A DNA stretch of 64,000 nucleotides from Streptomyces sp. CA-278952. Lineage in GTDB: Bacteria > Actinomycetota > Actinomycetes > Streptomycetales > Streptomycetaceae. The notes under the pieces were generated by a model. The model ran no database searches, was not told the DNA's origin, and saw only the letters and a program-made list of their open reading frames with translations. Shown piece by piece: positions 17,334-26,097 of this stretch; the first letter of the stretch is position 1, and the number at the start of each line of letters is the position of its first letter. Both the position numbers and the translations under genes were made by a program. Location: NCBI RefSeq assembly GCF_028747205.1, contig NZ_CP112880.1:6510001-6574000 (forward strand), read 5' to 3'.

Positions 17334-17423
17334 GCCACCCGGAAGCCGTCTATAAGCATTCCTTTGGTGCCCCCTTGGATCTACGTGATTGACTTTGGGT
17401 CAAGGGGGCTTCAGGGTGGACGC

Positions 17424-18482
17424 ATGACGATCCTCGCGCCCATCCAAGCGGCAGCCGTCGAATTCGCCCCCGAAGTCGCCTACCTCAACACCTCCAGCTG
17501 GGGCCTGCTGCCCCGCCGGACGATCGCCGCCGTCAAGGCCCTGGCCGACGAGAACGCCGCGGGGCGCCGGGTGGGGGCGGGCAGCTTCGACGCGGTGGAG
17601 GCCGCCCGGGCCGGCTTCGCCCGGCTCGCCGGGGTCCACCCGGACCGGGTCGCCACCGGGAGTTCCGTCACCGTCCACGTCGGCCTGATCGCCGCTTCCC
17701 TGCCGCCGGGAGCCGAAGTCCTCTGCCCCGAGGGCGAGTTCTCCTCCGTGGTCAGCCCGTTCGCACTCCGCGGTGATCTGCGCGTGCGGTACGCGCCGCT
17801 CGACGGGCTCGCCGGGGCCGTACGCCCCTCGACCGCCCTCGTCGCCTTCTCCGCCGTGCAGTCGGCCGACGGCCGGGTGGCCGACCTCGCCGCCGTCCGC
17901 ACGGCCGCCGCGGCGCACGGCGCCCGGACCCTGCTGGACGGAACCCAGGCGGCGGGCTGGTTCCCGCTGGAGGCGGGGGCGTACGACTACACCGTGACCG
18001 GCGGCTTCAAGTTCCTGCTCTGCCCGCGCGGTACGTCGTTCCTGACCGTCACCGAGGAGGCGCAGGACACCCTGCCGCCCCTCTTCGCCGGCTGGGTCTC
18101 CGCCGGTGCTCCCTGGACGAGCAACTACGGACCGCTGGAGCGGCTCGCCCCCACCGCCCGCGGCTTCGACGAGCCGCCCGCCTTCCTCTCGTACCACGGG
18201 GCGGAGCACTCCCTGGAGCTGCTCGGTGAAGTAGGGGCAGACGCCCTGTACGCGCACGCCACCGGGCTCGCGGCCCGGCTGCGGGCGGGTCTTGCGGAGC
18301 TCGGGCACGAGACCGTTCCCGGGGAGTCGGCGATCGTCTCCGTGCCGGGTCTCGAGAGCCGGCAGCCCGACCTGGTGGAGGCGGGTGTCGCCGTCTCCGC
18401 TCCGGCCGGAAATCTGCGGATCTCCTGCCACCTCTACAACACCGAGGCCGACGTGGACCGGGTGCTGGAGGTCCTGGCCTGA
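17424..18482 (+). CDS. Class V aminotransferase (cysteine desulfurase-like fold)
   Basis: This 352-residue PLP enzyme has the Schiff-base lysine K196 in GGFKFLLCPRG, the PLP-phosphate contacts TGSSVTVH and the cofactor-binding aspartate in LLDGTQAAGW. It lacks the catalytic cysteine loop of IscS/SufS, so it is more likely a transaminase or isopenicillin-epimerase-like enzyme than a desulfurase. The ATG at 17424 is preceded by AGGGTGGA; the open frame extends 20 codons upstream from a GTG without a good site. It ends 16 nt before the convergent MarR gene. The substrate is unknown. Confidence 0.82.
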   Translation: MTILAPIQAAAVEFAPEVAYLNTSSWGLLPRRTIAAVKALADENAAGRRVGAGSFDAVEAARAGFARLAGVHPDRVATGSSVTVHVGLIAASLPPGAEVLCPEGEFSSVVSPFALRGDLRVRYAPLDGLAGAVRPSTALVAFSAVQSADGRVADLAAVRTAAAAHGARTLLDGTQAAGWFPLEAGAYDYTVTGGFKFLLCPRGTSFLTVTEEAQDTLPPLFAGWVSAGAPWTSNYGPLERLAPTARGFDEPPAFLSYHGAEHSLELLGEVGADALYAHATGLAARLRAGLAELGHETVPGESAIVSVPGLESRQPDLVEAGVAVSAPAGNLRISCHLYNTEADVDRVLEVLA

Positions 18483-18498
18483 TCCGCAGGGGGGCGGC

Positions 18499-18951
18499 TC
18501 AGCACCGGTCCGGGCAGTCCGCGGTCTTCCGGCAGAGGTTCTCCTCGACCTTCGCCAGCAGCCGGATCAGCTCCGCGCGCTCGGCCGGTTCGAGGCCCGC
18601 GAGTGTCTGCTCCTCCAGGCTGCCCCAGGCGTCCCGGACCGCGGTGTGCAGCGCGCAGCTCTCGTCCGTCGCCTCGACCAGCACGGCCCGCCGGTCGGCC
18701 GGATCGGGGCGGCGGCGCACATGCCCGGTCTGCTCCAGCCGCTGGAGCATCTTCGTGACCGTGGACGGGGCCAGATCGAGGGTCCTGATCAGCTCCGTCT
18801 GGCGGACCGCGCCCCGGTCCCACAGGTGCATCATCAGCAACTCCTGCCCCGGGGAGAGGTCCACCCCCTTGAGCGCCTTGCCCGCGGCGGACCGGTGCAG
18901 CCGGGCCACCCGGGACACGGCGTGGCTGACGGGTCCGCTGAGCGCCGCCAT
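18499..18951 (-). CDS. MarR-family transcriptional regulator
   Basis: This 150-residue regulator has a winged helix-turn-helix, with LSPGQELLMMHLW, LAPSTVTKMLQRLEQTG and the wing DPADRRAVLVEAT. Helices at both ends form the dimerisation domain. The C-terminus has a Cys-rich CRKTADCPDRC tail, which could make it a redox or metal sensor, as in some MarR proteins. The ATG at 18951 matches the usual family start; earlier codons are in frame. It is convergent with the aminotransferase gene and lies about 90 nt downstream of the VOC fusion gene. Confidence 0.85.
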   Translation of the reverse strand: MAALSGPVSHAVSRVARLHRSAAGKALKGVDLSPGQELLMMHLWDRGAVRQTELIRTLDLAPSTVTKMLQRLEQTGHVRRRPDPADRRAVLVEATDESCALHTAVRDAWGSLEEQTLAGLEPAERAELIRLLAKVEENLCRKTADCPDRC

Positions 18952-19044
18952 GGGCGACGCGTTCGTACACCACCACGGCTGCCACACCGCACTCGGCGGC
19001 CAGCCACCCATCAGCCGTGTGAACAACGCTGCGGCTCAATACAC

Positions 19045-20052
19045 CTAGCGCGGCCGCCCGTCCCACCGCCACGAGGTGCGGCGCGGGTGGTCCGGCAGTT
19101 CGGCGCGACCGGTGGCCCACAGCAGTACGGCCCACCGGTCGCCGCCCGCCGGGGCGTCCGGGAAGAGCCGGGCCAGCACCCGGTCGCAGAGCGCCGGGGA
19201 CGGCGACCAGGCCAGCCCCAGGCCCTCGGCGAGGTCATACGTGTGCACCAGGGTCTCCACCACGCCCATTGCGGCGAAGCCCTCCGGATCGGAGATCCCG
19301 TACCCGTGGTACGAGCGCACCTCGGGCGGCGTCGTCCGCGCCATCGAGGCCAGCAGCGCCCCGCTGGCCTCCAGCGTGGCCAGCAGCCCGGCGGGGCCGG
19401 CCTCACGGTCGGCGAAGACCGCGTTGTGGGGTCCGCCCTGCCGTTCGGGCGCCCACCGGTAGGGCACGTCGCGGTCCAGCGGAGGCGTACGGGGGCCCAA
19501 CTGCACGGCGTACGCGAACAGATCGTCGCTCAGGTGCTCCACCGTCTCCCAGCAGCTCCAGTCAAGGCTCCCCGCGGGCGCGTCCCAGCGGTCCGCCGGG
19601 GCCTCGGCCAGCAGGTCCACCGCGAGCCGCACCGCCGAGGTCACATCGTCGGCGGTCACCGGCAGCCGGGTCCCGGACAGCGCCGCACGCTCGGCGGCGG
19701 AGCACTCCACGCAGAACTCGTTGCCCTCGGGGTCGGCGAGCGTCGCCCAGCCACGCCCGTTCGGTTTGCGGTGGTCGCCGACCAGAGTCGCGCCGAGCGC
19801 GAGCAGCCGTTCGACCTCCTCGTCCCGGGAGCGGTCCTGCGGCTGGATGTCCAGGTGGACGCGGTTCTTGGTCTGTTTCCTCTCGTCCACCTGAACGAAG
19901 AGGATCGCCGCGCCAGGGGCCTCGACCAGCGCCTCCGGGTCGCCGGGGGCGTCCTCGTCGGAGAGCGGCGCGCCGAGCACCTGGGCCCAGAAACCGCCGA
20001 GGGCGTAGGCGTCGGCGCAGTCGATCGTGATGTGGCGTACATGGGAAGTCAT
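19045..20052 (-). CDS. VOC (glyoxalase-like) / DinB-like fusion protein
   Basis: This 335-residue protein has two domains. The N-terminal VOC domain (about 1-120) has HVRHITIDCADAYALGGFW and ends LADPEGNEFCV, as in the Glyoxalase_6 group. The C-terminal part (about 125-320) is a DinB/mycothiol-dependent maleylpyruvate isomerase-like four-helix bundle, with DWSCWETVEHLSDDLFAYA and VVETLVHTYDLAEGLG containing the expected His residues. Such domains often use mycothiol, the actinobacterial thiol, in detoxification. The ATG at 20052 has GGAGAG ten nt upstream. The reaction is unknown. Confidence 0.8.
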   Translation of the reverse strand: MTSHVRHITIDCADAYALGGFWAQVLGAPLSDEDAPGDPEALVEAPGAAILFVQVDERKQTKNRVHLDIQPQDRSRDEEVERLLALGATLVGDHRKPNGRGWATLADPEGNEFCVECSAAERAALSGTRLPVTADDVTSAVRLAVDLLAEAPADRWDAPAGSLDWSCWETVEHLSDDLFAYAVQLGPRTPPLDRDVPYRWAPERQGGPHNAVFADREAGPAGLLATLEASGALLASMARTTPPEVRSYHGYGISDPEGFAAMGVVETLVHTYDLAEGLGLAWSPSPALCDRVLARLFPDAPAGGDRWAVLLWATGRAELPDHPRRTSWRWDGRPR

Positions 20053-20103
20053 GGCGGACACTCTCTCCGCTGACCCGGCCCCGGTCCAACGAGTTAGGCG
20101 GAG

Positions 20104-20134
20104 AGGGCCGGGACGGCGTACCCGTCCCGGCCCT
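20104..20134. terminator. Terminator after ectD
   Basis: A 13-bp perfect stem (arms AGGGCCGGGACGG and its complement) closes a 5-nt loop 20 nt beyond the ectD stop. It would end the ectABCD transcript and insulate the VOC fusion gene. Confidence 0.75.
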
Positions 20135-20153
20135 GGCTCGCCCGTGCGGACCG

Positions 20154-21047
20154 CTACTTCACCGGGGTGAAGTCCCGTGCCCCGATGAACTCGGGGCGGC
20201 GGATCGGAGCCGCGAAGGGCTCCTGCGCCGTGTTCTCCACGCTGTTGAAGACGATGAAGACGTTGCTGCGCGCGTACGGGGTGATGTTGTCGCCCGAGCC
20301 GTGCATGGCGTTGCAGTCGAACCAGGTCGCCGAACCGGCCTTGCCGGTGAAGAGCCTGATGCCGTGGCGGTCGGCCATCTTCGTCAGCGCCTCGTCGGAC
20401 GGGGTGCCCGCGTCCTGCATCTGGAGCGACTTCTTGTAGTTGTCCTTCGGCGTCTCGCCCGCGCAGCCGAGGAACGTCTTGTGCGAACCGGGCATGATCA
20501 TCAGCCCGCCGTTGGTGTCGAAGTTCTCGGTCAGCGCGATCGACACGGACACCGTCCGCATGTTCGGCAGACCGTCCTCCGCGTGCCAGGTCTCGAAGTC
20601 CGAGTGCCAGTAGAAGCCCGTGGCCCCGAAGCCCGGCTTGACGTTGATCCGGGACTGGTGGACGTACACGTCCGAGCCGAGGATCTGGCGGGCCCGGCCC
20701 ACCACCCGCTCGTCGCGGACCAGACCGGCGAAGACCTCGCTGATCTTGTGGACCTCGAAGACGGACCGTACGTTCTGCGACTGCTTCTCGACGATCGAGC
20801 GCTCGTCGGCGCGGACCGCCGGATCGGAGATCAGCCGGTTCAGCTCCGCCTGGTAGACGGCGACCTCGTCCGGGGTGATGAGCTGGTCGACGGTGAGGAA
20901 GCCGTCGTGCTCGTATCCCTGGAGGTCCTTGGCGGCGACCGGGCCCGGTGCGCCCGGCGCGGACCAGATGACCGGGTCCTGGCGGGGAGTGGTCATCTCG
21001 GCGGCGCCGCGCGAGGGGTACAGATCGGCGCGTACTTCGGTGGTCAT
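20154..21047 (-). CDS. ectD: Ectoine hydroxylase (ectoine dioxygenase)
   Basis: This 297-residue Fe(II)/2-oxoglutarate dioxygenase converts ectoine to 5-hydroxyectoine. It carries the EctD signature FYWHSDFETWHAEDGLPNMR, which includes the HxD iron ligands; the distal His is in AMHGSGDN and the 2-oxoglutarate-binding Arg is in YARSNVF. The length is as usual for the family. It is the last gene of ectABCD, starting 6 nt after ectC, so it is co-transcribed. An internal Met 17 codons in (MTTPRQ) is a less likely start. Confidence 0.97.
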   Translation of the reverse strand: MTTEVRADLYPSRGAAEMTTPRQDPVIWSAPGAPGPVAAKDLQGYEHDGFLTVDQLITPDEVAVYQAELNRLISDPAVRADERSIVEKQSQNVRSVFEVHKISEVFAGLVRDERVVGRARQILGSDVYVHQSRINVKPGFGATGFYWHSDFETWHAEDGLPNMRTVSVSIALTENFDTNGGLMIMPGSHKTFLGCAGETPKDNYKKSLQMQDAGTPSDEALTKMADRHGIRLFTGKAGSATWFDCNAMHGSGDNITPYARSNVFIVFNSVENTAQEPFAAPIRRPEFIGARDFTPVK

Positions 21048-21053
21048 GGTGGT

Positions 21054-21452
21054 TCAGGCCTCCTCGGTCAGCAGTGGGTAGACACCGTTCTCGTCATGGT
21101 CCTCCCGTCCGGTGACGGGGGGGTTGAAGACACACACGCAGCGGAAGTCGGTCTTGGGCCGCATGGTGTGCCGCTCGTGGCCGTCCAGCAGATACATGGT
21201 GCCGGGCGTGATCCAGTGCGTCTCGCCGGTCTCGTCGTTGGTGAGCTCGGCCTCGCCCTCGGTGCACAGCACCGCCTCGATGTGGTTCGCGTACCACATC
21301 GAGGTCTCCGTGCCCGCGTACAGCACGGTCTCGTGGAGCGAGAAGCCCACCTTCTCCTTGGCGAGCACGATGCGCTTGCTCTCCCAGGTGCCGGACGCGG
21401 ACTTCACATGCCGGTCGGTGTTCTCGATGTCACTGAACGATCGGACGATCAC
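21054..21452 (-). CDS. ectC: L-ectoine synthase
   Basis: This 132-residue cupin cyclises N-gamma-acetyl-diaminobutyrate to ectoine. The start [15 protein letters not shown] and the cupin stretches [19 protein letters not shown] and [12 protein letters not shown] match the family along its full length. I chose the GTG at 21452 because it gives the standard N-terminus. The open frame runs 10 codons further upstream, which does not fit known EctC proteins. The ribosome-binding site is weak (AAGG 12 nt upstream). It lies 90 nt after ectB and 6 nt before ectD. Confidence 0.96.
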
Positions 21453-21542
21453 GGTGAACGGTTGCCTTTCTCTTCTCTCCACAGTGTCCCGGGCCTCGCG
21501 GCCCGGGACCTCTTCTTCTCCACCTGCCCCGACGGTGCCGGG

Positions 21543-22805
21543 TCAGGCCGTTTCGCGGACGCAGCGGGCCAGCGTGCGCAGGCCCTCGTCCAGTTCTTCG
21601 GGGGTGATGGTCAGCGGCGGCAGCAGCTTGACGACCTCGCTCTGCGGGCCCGAGGTCTCCAGCAGGAGCCCCAGCTGGAAGGCGCGGGCGCAGACCGCGG
21701 AGGCGCGCGCCGGGTCCTCGAACTCCATGCCCCACACCAGGCCCCGGCCGCGGAACTGCGCGGTCGGCTCCTCGGCGCAGATGGCCAGCAGCGTCTGTTC
21801 GACCTGTTCGCCGCGGGCGAGGGTCTGCTTCTCCATCTGGCCGTCGGCCCAGTAGGCGTCCAGTGCGGCGGCGGCGGTGACGAAGGCCGGGTTGTTGCCG
21901 CGGAAGGTGCCGTTGTGTTCGCCCGGCTCCCAGATGTCCAGTTCGGGCTTGAACAGGCAGAGGGACATGGGCATGCCGTAGCCGCTGATGGACTTCGACA
22001 GCGTGACGATGTCGGGGACGATGCCGGCTTCCTCGAAGGAGAAGAAGCCGCCGGTACGGCCGCAGCCCATCTGGATGTCGTCGACGATCAGCAGCATGTC
22101 CTGGCGGTGGCACAGTTCCTGCAGTGCTCGCAGCCATTCGGCGCGGGCGACGTTGATGCCGCCCTCGCCCTGGACCGTTTCCACGATCACGGCGGCGGGT
22201 TTGTTGAGGCCGGAGCCCTGGTCCTCCAGCAGTCGCTCGAACCAGAGGAAGTCGGGGACCGTGCCGTCGAAGTAGTTGTCGAACGGCATCGGGGTGCCGT
22301 GCACCAGCGGGATGCCGGCTCCGGCCCGCTTGAAGGCGTTGCCGGTCACGGCGAGCGAGCCGAGCGACATTCCGTGGAAGGCGTTGGTGAAGGAGACGAC
22401 GGACTCGCGGCCCTTGACCTTGCGGGCCAGTTTCAGTGCCGATTCGACGGCGTTGGTGCCGGTCGGGCCGGGGAACATCACCTTGTAGGGGAGGTCGCGG
22501 GGGCGGAGGATCACGTTCTGGAAGGTCTCGAGGAACGCGCGCTTGGCGGTGGTCGCCATGTCCAGGCCGTGGGTGATGCCGTCGCGCTCGATGTAGTCGA
22601 TCAGTGCTCGTTTCAGCACCGGGTTGTTGTGGCCGTAGTTGAGGGAGCCGGCCCCGGCGAAGAAGTCCAGGTAGGAGTGGCCGTCCTCGTCGGTCAGCCG
22701 GGCGCCCTGCGCGCGGTCGAACACGGCGGGCCAGCCGCGGCAGTAGCTCCGTACCTCGGACTCCAGAGTCTCGAAGACGCTCAGGGCGGGCGGGGTGATG
22801 GTCAC
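21543..22805 (-). CDS. ectB: Diaminobutyrate-2-oxoglutarate transaminase
   Basis: This 420-residue class III aminotransferase makes L-2,4-diaminobutyrate from aspartate semialdehyde, the first step of ectoine synthesis. PLP features include GTNAVESALKLAR, the cofactor Asp in LLIVDDIQMGCGRTG and Schiff-base lysine K271 in TLSKSISGYGMP. The GTG at 22805 follows AGGAGA with a 7-nt spacer. The length is normal. It is second in the operon, 158 nt after ectA. Confidence 0.97.
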   Translation of the reverse strand: MTITPPALSVFETLESEVRSYCRGWPAVFDRAQGARLTDEDGHSYLDFFAGAGSLNYGHNNPVLKRALIDYIERDGITHGLDMATTAKRAFLETFQNVILRPRDLPYKVMFPGPTGTNAVESALKLARKVKGRESVVSFTNAFHGMSLGSLAVTGNAFKRAGAGIPLVHGTPMPFDNYFDGTVPDFLWFERLLEDQGSGLNKPAAVIVETVQGEGGINVARAEWLRALQELCHRQDMLLIVDDIQMGCGRTGGFFSFEEAGIVPDIVTLSKSISGYGMPMSLCLFKPELDIWEPGEHNGTFRGNNPAFVTAAAALDAYWADGQMEKQTLARGEQVEQTLLAICAEEPTAQFRGRGLVWGMEFEDPARASAVCARAFQLGLLLETSGPQSEVVKLLPPLTITPEELDEGLRTLARCVRETA

Positions 22806-22963
22806 AGCTGATCTCCTGCGTGAGGGGGGTGTGACGGACAGTGGTCGAGTGCTCCCCGCCGCACGGATGCGGCCGGGACCGCGCCGAGTGGTCGGACGGC
22901 GCGAAAAGTCGGTGGGTCCGGGCGTACGGGTCGAGTACGCCGGAGTGCGGTGGCCGGGGCGGC

Positions 22964-23500
22964 TCAGGTGGCGAACGGGCCTATCCGGTAGAGCACCTCG
23001 GGCAGGTGCGTCTCTTCGGGGAACAGCGCGCCGTCGAAGAGCACTTCCTTCTCCAGCGCGACGTCGTGGCGCTGGGCGTAGGACGTGAACAGCCGGTCGG
23101 AGGCGGTGTTGTCCGGCGTGACCGTCGTCTCCACGGACGCCAGGCCCTGGTCGGCGGCGACCCGGGCGGTCAGTGCGTCCAGCAGAGCGGCGGCCAGTCC
23201 CTTGCCGCGGTGGGCCTGGTCGACGGCCACCTGCCAGACGACGAGGGTCTGGGGGCGGTCGGGCCTGATGTAGCCCGTCACGAAGGCGATGGGCTCGCCG
23301 TTCTCGCCACGGGCGACGGCTGAGGTCGCGGCGAAGTCACGGCACCACAGCAGGTAGCTGTACGAGGAGTTCAGGTCCAGGACCTCGGAGTCGCGGGCTA
23401 TGCGCCAGATCGCGGCTCCGTCCTCCACTCGTGGCGCATCGATACTGAGGAATTCGCTTCGGGCACGGGCAAAATCTGCTGGTGCGGCGGTCATGCGCAT
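22964..23500 (-). CDS. ectA: L-2,4-diaminobutyrate N-gamma-acetyltransferase
   Basis: This GNAT enzyme of about 178 residues acetylates diaminobutyrate, the second step of ectoine synthesis. It has the acetyl-CoA loop QVAVDQAHRGKGLAAALL, the segment LNSSYSYLLWCRDF typical of EctA and VETTVTPDNTASDRLF. Two ATGs, at 23500 and 23494, are in frame. The first is better spaced (8 nt) from a GGG and was chosen; the second gives MTAAPAD. It is the first gene of ectABCD, with an AT-rich upstream region rich in inverted repeats. Confidence 0.94.
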   Translation of the reverse strand: MRMTAAPADFARARSEFLSIDAPRVEDGAAIWRIARDSEVLDLNSSYSYLLWCRDFAATSAVARGENGEPIAFVTGYIRPDRPQTLVVWQVAVDQAHRGKGLAAALLDALTARVAADQGLASVETTVTPDNTASDRLFTSYAQRHDVALEKEVLFDGALFPEETHLPEVLYRIGPFAT

Positions 23501-23515
23501 TGAATTTACCCAGCA

Positions 23516-23635
23516 AATTTCGAAATTGCATCGACGTAGAGGGTTGGGTGAAGAGCCCTCATGTGTTATCAGGCGTGCGTGAGGGCGCCCTCGATCTGGG
23601 TACAAATTTCTACACTTTGTCCCGAATTAATCGGG
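23516..23635. promoter_or_regulatory. ectA upstream region with several inverted repeats
   Basis: The region is unusually AT-rich for the window. It holds a perfect 12-bp palindrome AATTTCGAAATT (23516-23527) next to the ectA start and a perfect GAGGGCGCCCTC (23581-23592). It also holds an imperfect GGGTACAAA/TTTGTCCC repeat (23598-23623) and CCCGA/TCGGG arms (23621-23635). It probably contains the osmostress-controlled promoter; the binding proteins are unknown. Confidence 0.5.
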
Positions 23636-23763
23636 CATAACGCCGCTCTTGTGCGGTCGGTCACAGGGTTGTAACTCTCGTGAGATGTGTCCGAATTATG
23701 AAGTTCGAGGCCGGAAAAAACTGGCCCGTTTAGGTGACGGAAAAGCGGGCAGAAGAATGTGGG

Positions 23764-23787
23764 AAGCTGCTTTTAATAAAGCAGCTT
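23764..23787. terminator. Terminator hairpin after the class V aminotransferase
   Basis: A perfect 10-bp stem, AAGCTGCTTT with AAAGCAGCTT, closes a TAAT loop. It lies 16 nt beyond the minus-strand stop at 23803. It is AT-rich for this genome and resembles a classical intrinsic terminator; on the minus strand a moderately T-rich stretch follows. Confidence 0.65.
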
Positions 23788-23802
23788 TCCGCATGATGAA
23801 TA

Positions 23803-24909
23803 TCAGAGGCTCGGCCAGGTTTCCGAAACAGCCCGCCGGGCAGCCTCGATATCGACCGGCAGGCCCGCGTCGGCCAGCACCGCACCCAGAGCCGCGAGCG
23901 AGGACAGCACCGCGCCCCGCGTCGCCTCCGCCCCGTAATGGTTGACCCGGATCATCTCCTTGGACAGCGCCCCGCCACCCGCGACGAGCGGCAGCGCGGG
24001 GTCCGCCGCCAGCGCCTCCGCGACCAGCACGGCCGCGTCCGTCCCCGCCGGCGCGCGCAGCGTCGTCGCCACCGGGGCCGCGTCCCGGGCCTCGTGGACG
24101 TACGGCTCCAGCCCGCCGCCCAGGGCCACCGCCCCGGCCCGGGTCGCCGCGGCGGCCGAGGCGTGGCGGGCCGTCACCGTGTCCAGGCCCTCGTCCTCGA
24201 TCCGCGCCACGCAGGCCTCCAGGCCCAGCATCTCCAGCTGCGCCGGGGCGTGCGGCAGCGCCGTCCGGCCACCGTCGATCCAGCGCTCCTTCCAGTCCAG
24301 GAGCGAGAGGTAGGAGCGGCGCGGGGCGGCCGGGTTGGCGGCGATCCGCTCCCACGCCCGCTCGCTCACCGACACCGCCGACACCCCGGCGGGCCCGCCC
24401 ATGGCCTTCTGCGCGCCGATGACGCACAGGTCGACGCCCCAGGCGTCCGGCAGCAGCGGCTCGGCGCCCACCGAGGCGACCGCGTCCAGCATGAACAGCG
24501 CGCCGTGCGCCCGGACCACCTCGCCGATCTCCGCGACCGGATTGGTGTTGCCGGTCGCCGCCTCCGCGTGCACCAGCGAGACGAAGTCGATCCCCGGGTG
24601 CTCGGCGAACGCCTCGGCGACCTGGTCGGCGGTGACCGCGGCGTGGAAGGGCACCGTGAGGTCGACGACCTCCGCGCCGCAGTCCCGAAGCCAGTTGCCG
24701 AAGGTCTGCCCGTACGGTCCGGTGACGACGTTGAGCGCGGTCGAGCCGGGCCGCGCGCCGCCGCGGATGCAGCCCTCCAGCGGCAGCAGCGCCTCGCCCT
24801 GGGTGATGACGACGTCCTGCTCCGTTGCGAGGAGCCGGGCCACGCGTCGCTCGATCGCCGCGAAGCGGTCGGCGGTGAGCGGGGGAAGGTCGAGGAAGGG
24901 GTGCGTCAC
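23803..24909 (-). CDS. Class V aminotransferase (serine-pyruvate/glyoxylate type)
   Basis: This 368-residue PLP enzyme of the alanine/serine-glyoxylate aminotransferase family has SLVHAEAATGNTNPV, the cofactor Asp in LFMLDAVASVG and the Schiff-base lysine in IGAQKAMGGPAGVS. The substrate may be serine, alanine or a phosphonate- or pyridoxamine-type amine; sequence alone cannot say. The GTG at 24909 follows GAAGAGAG; 14 further codons are open upstream. It is divergent from the amidohydrolase gene across 77 nt. Confidence 0.85.
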   Translation of the reverse strand: MTHPFLDLPPLTADRFAAIERRVARLLATEQDVVITQGEALLPLEGCIRGGARPGSTALNVVTGPYGQTFGNWLRDCGAEVVDLTVPFHAAVTADQVAEAFAEHPGIDFVSLVHAEAATGNTNPVAEIGEVVRAHGALFMLDAVASVGAEPLLPDAWGVDLCVIGAQKAMGGPAGVSAVSVSERAWERIAANPAAPRRSYLSLLDWKERWIDGGRTALPHAPAQLEMLGLEACVARIEDEGLDTVTARHASAAAATRAGAVALGGGLEPYVHEARDAAPVATTLRAPAGTDAAVLVAEALAADPALPLVAGGGALSKEMIRVNHYGAEATRGAVLSSLAALGAVLADAGLPVDIEAARRAVSETWPSL

Positions 24910-24986
24910 GGTGGGGCTCTCTTCGGGATCGTTCGACGGTCGGAATCGCACAGGCAGCCTACCGACGGCCTCGTACAGTGCCGCGT

Positions 24987-26087
24987 ATGAGTGATCAGGA
25001 GGAGCAGCGGGTGCTGCGGGTGAAGGGCCGGGTGCTCGTCGGCCCGGACGAGGTGCGGGACGAGCTGTGGGCCGTGGACGGGCGGATCACCTACGAGCGG
25101 CCGCCCGGCGCCGACGGCGCGGTGACGGTCAGGGGGTGGGCGCTGCCCGGCCTGGTCGACGCGCACTGCCACGTGGGCCTGGACCGGCACGGCCCGGTCG
25201 ACGCGGCGACCGCCGAGAAGCAGGCGCTCACCGACCGGGAGGCCGGAACCCTGCTGATCCGGGACGCCGGATCGCCCTCCGACACCCGGTGGATCGACGA
25301 CCGCGAGGACCTGCCGAAGATCATCAGGGCCGGCCGTCACATCGCCAGGACCCGCCGCTACATCCGCGACTACGCCCATGAGATCGAGCCCGGCGACCTC
25401 GTCGCGTACGTGGCCCGGGAGGCCCGGCGGGGGGACGGCTGGGTCAAGCTGGTGGGGGACTGGATCGACCGCGACGCCGGCGATCTGACCGCCTGCTGGC
25501 CGCGCGGCGAGGTCGAGGCGGCCATCGCCGAGGCGCACCGGCTGGGCGCCCGCGTCACCGCGCACTGCTTCGCCGAGGAGTCGCTCACCGACCTGGTGGA
25601 GGCGGGCATCGACTGCGTCGAGCACGCCACCGGCCTCACCGAGGACACCATCCCGCTCTTCGCCGAGCGGGGGGTCGCGATCGTCCCGACGCTGGTGAAC
25701 ATCGCCACCTTCCCCGACCTCGCGGCGGGCGGCGAGGCCAAATTCCCCCGCTGGTCGGCCCATATGCGGCAGCTGTACGACCGCCGCTACGACACCGTGC
25801 GCGCCGCGTACGACGCGGGGATCCCCGTCTACGTCGGCACCGACGCGGGCGGCTCCCTGGCACACGGCCTGGTCGCGGGCGAGGTCGCCGAGCTGGTCAA
25901 GGCGGGCATCCCGCCCCTGGAGGCCCTCTCCGCCACGACGTGGGGGGCCAGGCGCTGGCTGGGGCGCCCGGCGCTGGAGGAGGGCGCTCCGGCGGACCTG
26001 GTCGTGTACGACGAGGACCCGCGCGCGGACGTCCGGGTGCTGGCGGCCCCCCGGCACATCGTGCTGAACGGGCGGGTGATCGGCTGA
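24987..26087 (+). CDS. Metal-dependent amidohydrolase
   Basis: This 366-residue amidohydrolase-superfamily TIM barrel has the metal-binding HCHVG after beta-strand 1 (LPGLVDAHCHVG). It also has an internal histidine in TAHCFAE, a further His in CVEHATG and the conserved Asp in YVGTDAGGSLAHG. The small N- and C-terminal beta-sandwich strands (VLRVKGRVLVG and HIVLNGRVIG) are present. It resembles imidazolonepropionase/prolidase-like members. The ATG at 24987 was chosen; a GTG nine bases upstream is possible. The substrate is unknown. Confidence 0.85.
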   Translation: MSDQEEQRVLRVKGRVLVGPDEVRDELWAVDGRITYERPPGADGAVTVRGWALPGLVDAHCHVGLDRHGPVDAATAEKQALTDREAGTLLIRDAGSPSDTRWIDDREDLPKIIRAGRHIARTRRYIRDYAHEIEPGDLVAYVAREARRGDGWVKLVGDWIDRDAGDLTACWPRGEVEAAIAEAHRLGARVTAHCFAEESLTDLVEAGIDCVEHATGLTEDTIPLFAERGVAIVPTLVNIATFPDLAAGGEAKFPRWSAHMRQLYDRRYDTVRAAYDAGIPVYVGTDAGGSLAHGLVAGEVAELVKAGIPPLEALSATTWGARRWLGRPALEEGAPADLVVYDEDPRADVRVLAAPRHIVLNGRVIG

Positions 26088-26097
26088 GAGCGGCGCG

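Noticed and set aside
17364..17423. An upstream GTG start for the class V aminotransferase
   Set aside because: The 20 extra residues have no family match, and the ATG at 17424 has a purine-rich ribosome-binding site.
23649..23945. A 98-codon + strand frame with a Cys-containing start (MCGRSQGCN)
   Set aside because: It overlaps the terminator hairpin and the 3' end of the aminotransferase gene, has no ribosome-binding site and shows proline/arginine-rich out-of-frame composition.
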